From: Pseudomonas sp. HAR-UPW-AIA-41
GTDB taxonomy: Bacteria; Pseudomonadota; Gammaproteobacteria; Pseudomonadales; Pseudomonadaceae
Direction of reading: 5' to 3'
DNA: 61,694 nt
NCBI RefSeq assembly: GCF_002304225.1
Contig: NZ_NSLB01000010.1
Location: forward strand, 1 to 61,694
The position numbers and the translations under genes are program-made. The notes beneath the pieces are model-generated. The model made no database searches. It had not been told where the DNA came from and was given only the letters and a program-made list of their open reading frames with translations. Positions 55,458-61,694 of the stretch are shown one piece after another. How positions within the stretch are numbered: position 1 is the stretch's first letter; each line of letters starts with the position of its first letter.

Positions 55458-56828
55458 ATGATGAAATTTGCCGACATCCAGGAAGCCCGCGACTTCCTCG
55501 CCCAGCACCCCGAGGTGCGCCTGATCGAGCTGATGCTGATCGACGCCAACGGCATCCCGCGCGGCAAGCTGCTGCACCGCGACGAGCTGCTGGCGATCTA
55601 CGAAAACGGCCGCCCGCTGCCCAGCTCCATCCTCTCGCTGACCATCCAAGGCGAGGACGTCGAGGAAAGCGGCTTGGTCTGGGAAGTCGCCGATGCCGAC
55701 TGCTGGACCTACCCGATCCCCGGCAGCCTGACCCTGCAGACCTGGCGTGCCACGCCCACCGGCCAGGTGCAGGTGAGCATGCACCCGACCCAGGGCGCGC
55801 CGGCCGCCGCCGGCGACCCGCGCCATGTACTGGCGCGCGCCATCGACCGCCTCAAGGCCGACGGCTATCACCCCGTAATGGCGGTGGAGCTGGAGTTCTA
55901 CCTGCTGGACAAGAACCGCGACGCCAACGGCCGCCCGCAACCGGCCGTGCAGGCCAACGGCGTGCGCCCGCAGGCGCCGCAGGTGTATGGCGTGCTGGAG
56001 CTGGAACAGCAGCAGGCCTTCCTCGACGACCTCTACAGCGCCTGTGAGGCCCAGGGCCTGCCGGTGCGCACGGCGATTTCCGAGTACGCCCCCGGCCAGC
56101 TGGAGCTGACCCTGGAGCACCGCTTCGACGCCCTGCAGGCGGTCGATGAAGGCATCCGCTACAAGCGCCTGGTCAAGGGCGTGGCCAACAAGCACGGACT
56201 GATCGCCTGCTTTATGGCCAAACCGTTCGGCGACCTGGCCGGCAGCGGCCTGCACATGCACGTCAGCCTGGCAGACGCCGAAGGCAACAACCTGATGGCC
56301 AGCGAAGACCCGCACGGCACGCCGCTGCTGCGCCATGCCATCGGCGGCATGATGGCCACGCTCAACGACGCCCTGGCGATCTTCTGCCCCAACGCCAACT
56401 CCTACCGCCGCTTCCAGGCCAACAGCTACGCGCCGCTGGCCAAGAGCTGGGGCGTGAACAACCGCACCGTGTCGTTCCGCGTGCCCGGCGGCCCGGCCAA
56501 GAGCCGCCACGTCGAGCACCGCATCTGCGGCGCCGATGCCAACCCGTATCTCGCGGCCGCGGCGATCCTCGCCGGCATCCACCATGGCATCAAGCACCAG
56601 ATCGACCCGGGCGAGGCCATCGTCGGCAACGGCTACGAGCAGGCCCGCGAAACCCTGCCGACCGACTGGCTGACCGCGCTGCGCACCCTTGAACAGTCGG
56701 CCTGGGCCAAGGAAGCCCTCGGTGAGGACTTCCTGAAGATCTTCCTGGCGATCAAATGGGAAGAGTTCCGCCAGTTCGTCGGTGAAGTCGGCGAGCAGGA
56801 TTGGCGCTGGTACCTGACCCACGCCTGA
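55458..56828 (+). CDS. Glutamine-synthetase-family ligase (gamma-glutamylation type)
   Basis: A 456-residue GS-fold ligase. The N-terminal beta-grasp reads RLIELMLIDANGIPRGKLLH, and the catalytic domain has AVELEFYLLD, SEYAPGQLELT, GSGLHMHVSL and NRTVSFRVPGGPAKSRHVEH. It matches PuuA/PauA-type gamma-glutamylpolyamine synthetases rather than GlnA (no adenylylation-loop tyrosine was recognised). It would couple glutamate to an amine substrate using ATP. AGGACACC precedes a double ATG, so the start may be one codon later. Confidence 0.9.
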   Translation: MMKFADIQEARDFLAQHPEVRLIELMLIDANGIPRGKLLHRDELLAIYENGRPLPSSILSLTIQGEDVEESGLVWEVADADCWTYPIPGSLTLQTWRATPTGQVQVSMHPTQGAPAAAGDPRHVLARAIDRLKADGYHPVMAVELEFYLLDKNRDANGRPQPAVQANGVRPQAPQVYGVLELEQQQAFLDDLYSACEAQGLPVRTAISEYAPGQLELTLEHRFDALQAVDEGIRYKRLVKGVANKHGLIACFMAKPFGDLAGSGLHMHVSLADAEGNNLMASEDPHGTPLLRHAIGGMMATLNDALAIFCPNANSYRRFQANSYAPLAKSWGVNNRTVSFRVPGGPAKSRHVEHRICGADANPYLAAAAILAGIHHGIKHQIDPGEAIVGNGYEQARETLPTDWLTALRTLEQSAWAKEALGEDFLKIFLAIKWEEFRQFVGEVGEQDWRWYLTHA

Positions 56829-57025
56829 AACGGATGGACGTTACAGTACGCCCCCACAATGCACATTCTCTATGCCAGGAACGGCCAAGAGGCTGGCTAT
56901 CGCACAACGGTTCTGGATAGCATTTATGCAGTCACGCTCCTGCATGAACATCCAGACCGACTTACTGGTCATTGCGGAGTGAGCACAATCTAGGTCGACT
57001 AGTAGATCGCACAAGGAAGGCAAGG

Positions 57026-60000
57026 ATGAATCGCACCTATTCCCTCGTCTGGAACTCAAGCAACGGCGCTTGGGGCGTGGCCGACGAACACGCCCGCAAA
57101 CGCGGCAAGGGATCTGGTGCGGTACTTACAACCTGCCTACTGCTGGCAGGTCAGGCCTTGGCCGCTGATCTACCAAGCGGCGGCCAAGTGGTGTCCGGCA
57201 GTGGCAGCATAAGCCAGCCCAATGCGCAGCAGATGATTATCGACCAGGCCAGCAACAAGCTGGCCATCAACTGGCAGAGTTTCGATATCGGCGCTGGAAA
57301 CAAGGTGACTTTCAATCAGCCTGGCCAGGACGCAATCGCCCTAAACCGGGTAGTCGGTAGCGACGGCTCCAAGATCATGGGCCAGCTGGATGCCAACGGT
57401 AAAGTCTTCCTCGTCAACCCCAACGGGGTGGTGTTCGGCAAAGATGCTAGCGTAAACGTGGGTGGCCTTGTGGCCTCTACTTTGGATCTATCGGTCGAGA
57501 ACTTTGACAAAGGGCAATACCACTTCAAGGGTGATGGAAGCCCAGCTGGGGTGGTCAACCAAGGGCTTATTAACGCCGATGGCGGCGCAGTAGCTCTGCT
57601 CGGCGGCAAGGTCAGCAACGAGGGCGTGATAGTCGCGAATCAAGGGGCAGTCGCCCTGGCCGCCGGCAATTCTGTGACTCTGGACTTCGCGGGCGATGGC
57701 CTACTCAATGTCCAGGTCGACGAAGCAGCAGTCGATGCCCTGGTGGAGAACCGTCAGTTGATCAAAGCCGACGGTGGCAAGGTGGTACTGACCGCCAACG
57801 CCGGCGATGCTCTACTCAAGACCGTGGTCAACAACACAGGCGTCATCGAAGCGCGCACCCTGGGCCAGAAGAACGGGAAAATCCTGCTACTTGGCGATTT
57901 CGACGGTGGCGCGGTGAATGTCGCTGGCACCCTTGATGCCAGCGCGCCAACCGGTGGGAATGGTGGCTTCATCGATACCAGCGGCGCACACGTAAAGATC
58001 GCCGACGACGTGAAGGTCACCACCCTGGCGCCCAAGGGCAAGACCGGCGAGTGGCTGATCGACCCCTACAACGTGACCATTTCCAACGCCACCAGCTCCG
58101 GCATGGGCGGTTTCAACGGCAACGCCAACGACAGCGTGCTCAACGTCACCACCCTCACCAACGCCCTAGCCAGCACCGGGGTGACGGTGACCACCGGCGT
58201 CGGCGGCAGCCAGGCCGGAAACATCACCGTGGACGCGCCCATCAACTGGAGCGCCAACACGGTGCTGGCGCTCAACGCCGCCGGCAGCATCATCATCAAC
58301 AAGGACATCACCGCCACAGGCAACAACGCCGGGCTGTCCATGTCCTACAGCGGCAGCTACAGCCTGAACAAGGGCGCCCGCGTGACACTGTCCGGCAGCA
58401 ATGCCAGCCTCAGCCTGGCGGGCACCGGCTACACCCTGATCCATGACATTGGCGCATTGCAGAACATCACCAGCACAGGCTTCTACGCCCTGGGCAACGA
58501 CATCGACGCCAGCGCCACCGCGGGCTGGAACGGCGGCGCCGGCTTCAATCCGCTGGACGGGGCGAGCACCAACTTCGCCGGCCTTGGCCACAGCATCGAC
58601 AAACTGACCATCAACCGCGGACTGGAGAGCGACGTCGGACTGTTTCGCACCGTAAGCGGCAACGTCCGTGACCTGACCCTGTCGAATGCCCGCATCACCG
58701 GCCAGATGAACGTCGGCGGTATCGCCGCCACCCTCGGCGGCACCCTCAGCAACGTCCACATGACCGGCAGCGTTTCCGGCTCCGGGGCCTTCGTCGGCGG
58801 CCTGGCCGGCACGGTGAACAACGGCATCATCCGCTACTCGTCCTCTGCCGCCGACGTGACCGGCCTGACCGTGGTGGGCGGGCTGGCGGGCAGCGTGCAG
58901 AGCATTGCCATGGCCGACTCCTATGCCACCGGCTCGGTCACCGCCACGGTCAGCAACACCAGTGCGTTTGCGGGCGGGCTGCTGGGCGAGGTGATCTCCA
59001 GCGCGACGCTGACCAACACCTACGCCAGCGGCAAGGTCACCGGCTACACCACCACGGGTGGCCTGATCGGCGGCGGCTTCCTGCCGACCATCACCGTCAA
59101 CAACAGCTACTGGGACATCAACAGCACCGGCCAGTCCAGCTCCCTGGGTGGCGGTACCGGCCTGACCAGCGCTGTGCGCAATCAGTCGGCCTACACCGGC
59201 TTCGACTTCACCAACATGTGGGTGATGTTCGAAGGCGATACCCGGCCGATGCTGCGCAACGAATACTCCACGACCATCTTCACCCCCCACGCCCTGCAAC
59301 TGATGGGGCTGGACCTGAACGCCAATTACCGCCTGGGCACCGACCTGAGCCTGGCCAGCGCCATGGCCGCCAGCGGCGGCTACTACGGTGAAGTGTGGGG
59401 CGCGTCGGGTTTCCGCTCGGTCGGCAACAACACACAGCAATTCACCGGCAGCTTCAATGGGCAGGGCCACAGTATCAGCGGCCTGGCCATCAACCGCGCG
59501 ACCACCGACTATGTAGGCCTGTTCGGCTACACCTCCGGCGCGACCCTGGCCAACGTCAAGCTGGTGGGCGGCAACGTCACCGGCAGAGACAACGTCGGTG
59601 CCCTGGTCGGTTACATGCTGGGCGGCACCCTCGGCAACGCATCGGCCAGCACCACGGTCAGCGGCACCAGCACCAGCGAAGCCAACACCGGCGGGCTGGT
59701 AGGCGCCAACGCCAGCGGCGCCATCGCCGATGCCTTCGCCACCGGCAATGTCACCGGGGCTGGCTACCAGATCGGTGGCCTGGTCGGCTTCAACGTCAAC
59801 GGCGGCAGCATCACCCGCTCCTATGCCACCGGCAACGTCACCGGCACCAACACGACCGCCAACCTCGGCTATGTTGGCGGCCTGGTGGGCGCCAACGGCT
59901 ACAGCGGCGATGGCGGCTCCATCAGCCAGTCCTACGCCACCGGCACGGTGAGGGCGTCGTCGGGACCGGTCGGCGGCTTCGTCGGCCACAACGAAGGCAG

Positions 60001-61694
60001 CATCACCGACTCCTACGCCACCGGCGCGGTGATCGGCCAGGGCTCTGCGAGCAATATCGGCGGCTTCGCCGGGGTCAATTTCGTCAACGGCACCATCAGC
60101 AACAGCTACTCCACCGGCTACGTCGCCGGCGGCACCCAGCTGGGTGGCTTTGTCGGCTACAACAACGGCGCCAATGGCGCCATCAGCAACGCCTACTGGA
60201 ACACCCAGACCAGTGGCCAGTCGCAAGCCGCGTCCGGTGGTCTGGTAAACGGCATCACCGGACGTACCACCGCGCAGCTCCAGAGCGGGCTGCCGTCAGG
60301 CTTCTCCTCGTCCATCTGGGGCACCGGCGCCAACCTCTACCCGTACTTCACCTGGCGCTACAGCACCACGCCCATCGCCATCAGCGGCAAGGCCTTCAGC
60401 AATGGCGGCAGCACGGCCCTGGCGGGCGCGACGCTGACCGCCGTATCCGGCGGCGTGGCCATCGGCAGCGGCAGCAGCGGGGCGGACGGCTACTACTACA
60501 TCCTCAGCGACGCCAGCGGCCTGGATGCCAACGGCGCCATCGCCTACCTGGATGGCAACGCCGACACCGGCGCCGGCTTCGGCGACGTGATCGGCACCAA
60601 CGGCATCCAGGGGCTGGACGTCTACAGCTCCGCCGCGCGCCTGGCCACGGGGCAGGGCAGCCTCTCGGCGACCCGCAGCCGCTACCTGGCCGCGCGCGGC
60701 AGTTATGCCGATGCCGACCTGGCGTTCCTCTCGTCCAGTGACTTCTCAGCCCTCACCAGTAGCGGCTATAGCCTCTACCTGGCTGCCAGCGCCGCCAGCT
60801 ACAACCTGGACACCAACCTCGGTTCCGGCGGCCTGCTCAGCCTCGACAGCGGCGGTACCTTCGGCATCAGCGGCACCCGCCAGCTGTCGGCAGGCGGCAA
60901 CCTCAACGTGGCCGACCGCCTGACCTGGGGCGACAACGCCGGGCTGACCCTCAGCACCAGCAATAGCGGCAACGTCCTGCTGGGGGATGGCATCGACGCC
61001 GCCAGCGGCAGCCTGACCCTCTCTGCTGCCGGAACCGCGACCAGCAACGGGGACGTCAACCTCGGCGTGCTGAATCTCTCCGGCGGCACCTGGAGCCAGG
61101 TGGCGACCAGCCTGCCCAGCTTCAGCGTCACCGACTTCCGCCTCAGCCCCGGTGCCACCTTCGTGCGCGCCCTGGGCGGTGACGGCAGCCTCGCCACGCC
61201 GTACCGCATCACCGATGTCTATGGCCTGCAGGGCCTGGCCTCCACCAGCCTGGCAGGCAGCCGCTTCGTCCTGGCGAACGACATCAATGCCTCCAGCAGC
61301 GCGCTGTGGAACAGCGGCACCGGCTTCCTCTCCATCGGCAGCCTGGCCAACCCCTTCACCGGCCGGCTCGACGGGCAGGGGCACCGCATCAGCGGCCTGG
61401 CCATCAACCGTCCCGGCAGCACCTACAGCGGCCTGTTCGGCTACAACGCCGGCTACGTCGGCAACCTCAACCTGGTGGGTGGCAGCGTGGCCGGTGGTAG
61501 CTATACCGGTGCCCTGGTGGGCTACAACGCTGCCGCCGGGGTGGTCGAGCGGGTCAGCAGCGACACCGCCGTCACGGGCACGGGCAACGTCGGCGCCTGG
61601 TCGGCACCAACGCCGGTACCCTCAGCGAGTCGCTGGCCACGGGCAGCGCCAGCGGCGGCCTGAATGGCGGCGGCCTGGCCGGCAGCAACGCCAG
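57026..61694 (+). CDS. Two-partner-secretion adhesin with GLUG-type repeats, partial, frameshift near the end
   Basis: Over 1550 residues are visible and the gene runs off the window. It starts with an ESPR-type extended signal (MNRTYSLVWNSSNGAWGVAD, then hydrophobic core and ALAADLPSG). The filamentous-haemagglutinin TPS domain follows (~50-300, with NPNGVVFG). Next come MBG-like segments and GLUG repeats such as GGLVGFN...SYATGNVTG. A large module with GLGHSI / GQGHSI / GQGHRI cores occurs three times, near 58.5, 59.4 and 61.3 kb. TpsA proteins are exported through a TpsB porin. At 61593-61596 one base is missing; adding it restores GGLVGTNAGTLSESLATGSA to the window edge. GGAAGG precedes the start. 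Confidence 0.88.

Noticed and set aside
58166..60226. 686-codon minus-strand frame opposite the adhesin
   Set aside because: It has low-complexity Gly/Ala/Val composition antisense to repeat-rich coding DNA, without a ribosome-binding site.

Overview
The window is typical of the chromosome of a high-GC gammaproteobacterium, almost certainly a Pseudomonas (P. aeruginosa / P. oleovorans / P. alcaligenes side of the genus). The reasons are the gene families and order: pycA-pycB with a divergent LysR gene, an RpiR-type regulator (RccR/HexR family) facing zwf, a uvrD / GGDEF-EAL / U32-peptidase block, aphA next to a polyamine-binding protein, and REP-like intergenic repeats of the kind common in Pseudomonas. 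No rRNA, tRNA, CRISPR array or complete insertion sequence was seen. All identifications come from reading the sequence and from memory of families; no search was run.

Layout. 1-2.2 kb: a MocR-type regulator (cut by the window edge), a PaiB-like protein and two GNAT acetyltransferases. 2.2-10.2 kb: a lipoprotein, an XRE regulator, a sodium:alanine symporter, L-asparaginase, acetylpolyamine amidohydrolase (frameshifted) with a polyamine-binding protein, a CBS protein and a solute-binding-like gene broken by an amber codon. 10.2-18.8 kb: central carbon metabolism, comprising an SbtA-like bicarbonate transporter with its PII-like SbtB partner, two-subunit pyruvate carboxylase, a LysR regulator, the RccR-like regulator and zwf. 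The bicarbonate transporter sits beside a bicarbonate-consuming enzyme, which suggests a functional link.

18.8-39.6 kb: accessory genes. These include an EamA exporter, a Tat-exported DUF2931 protein, a CPBP protease, a DUF4410 protein, small membrane proteins, a short FimV-like protein, a PadR regulator facing a carotenoid-isomerase-like oxidoreductase, a SMI1/KNR4 protein, a thioesterase, a pectinacetylesterase-like esterase, an SDR/LysR pair flanked by two related intergenic modules that carry DnaA-box-like words, a PhoX phosphatase whose stop codon lies in a MITE-like element, a DnaQ-type exonuclease (frameshifted), a VOC protein, a Tim44-like protein and a zinc metallopeptidase.

39.6-52.2 kb: uvrD (frameshifted), a GGDEF-EAL protein with degenerate GGDEF, a helical protein of unknown function, DUF1127, TrhP/YegQ, an MBL lipoprotein, an AmpG/FptX-like MFS transporter, and an overlapping response regulator-TPR / histidine kinase pair. 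52.2-56.8 kb: a catabolic cluster (GntR-FCD regulator, SDR, class III aminotransferase, glutamine-synthetase-like ligase) with two identical-core palindromes in the divergent promoter. 57.0 kb to the end: a large two-partner-secretion adhesin with GLUG-type repeats.

Four otherwise well-conserved genes (aphA-like, DnaQ-like, uvrD, adhesin) each seem to lack exactly one base, and a fifth has one nonsense codon. The uniform one-base-loss pattern makes sequencing error a serious alternative to real gene decay.
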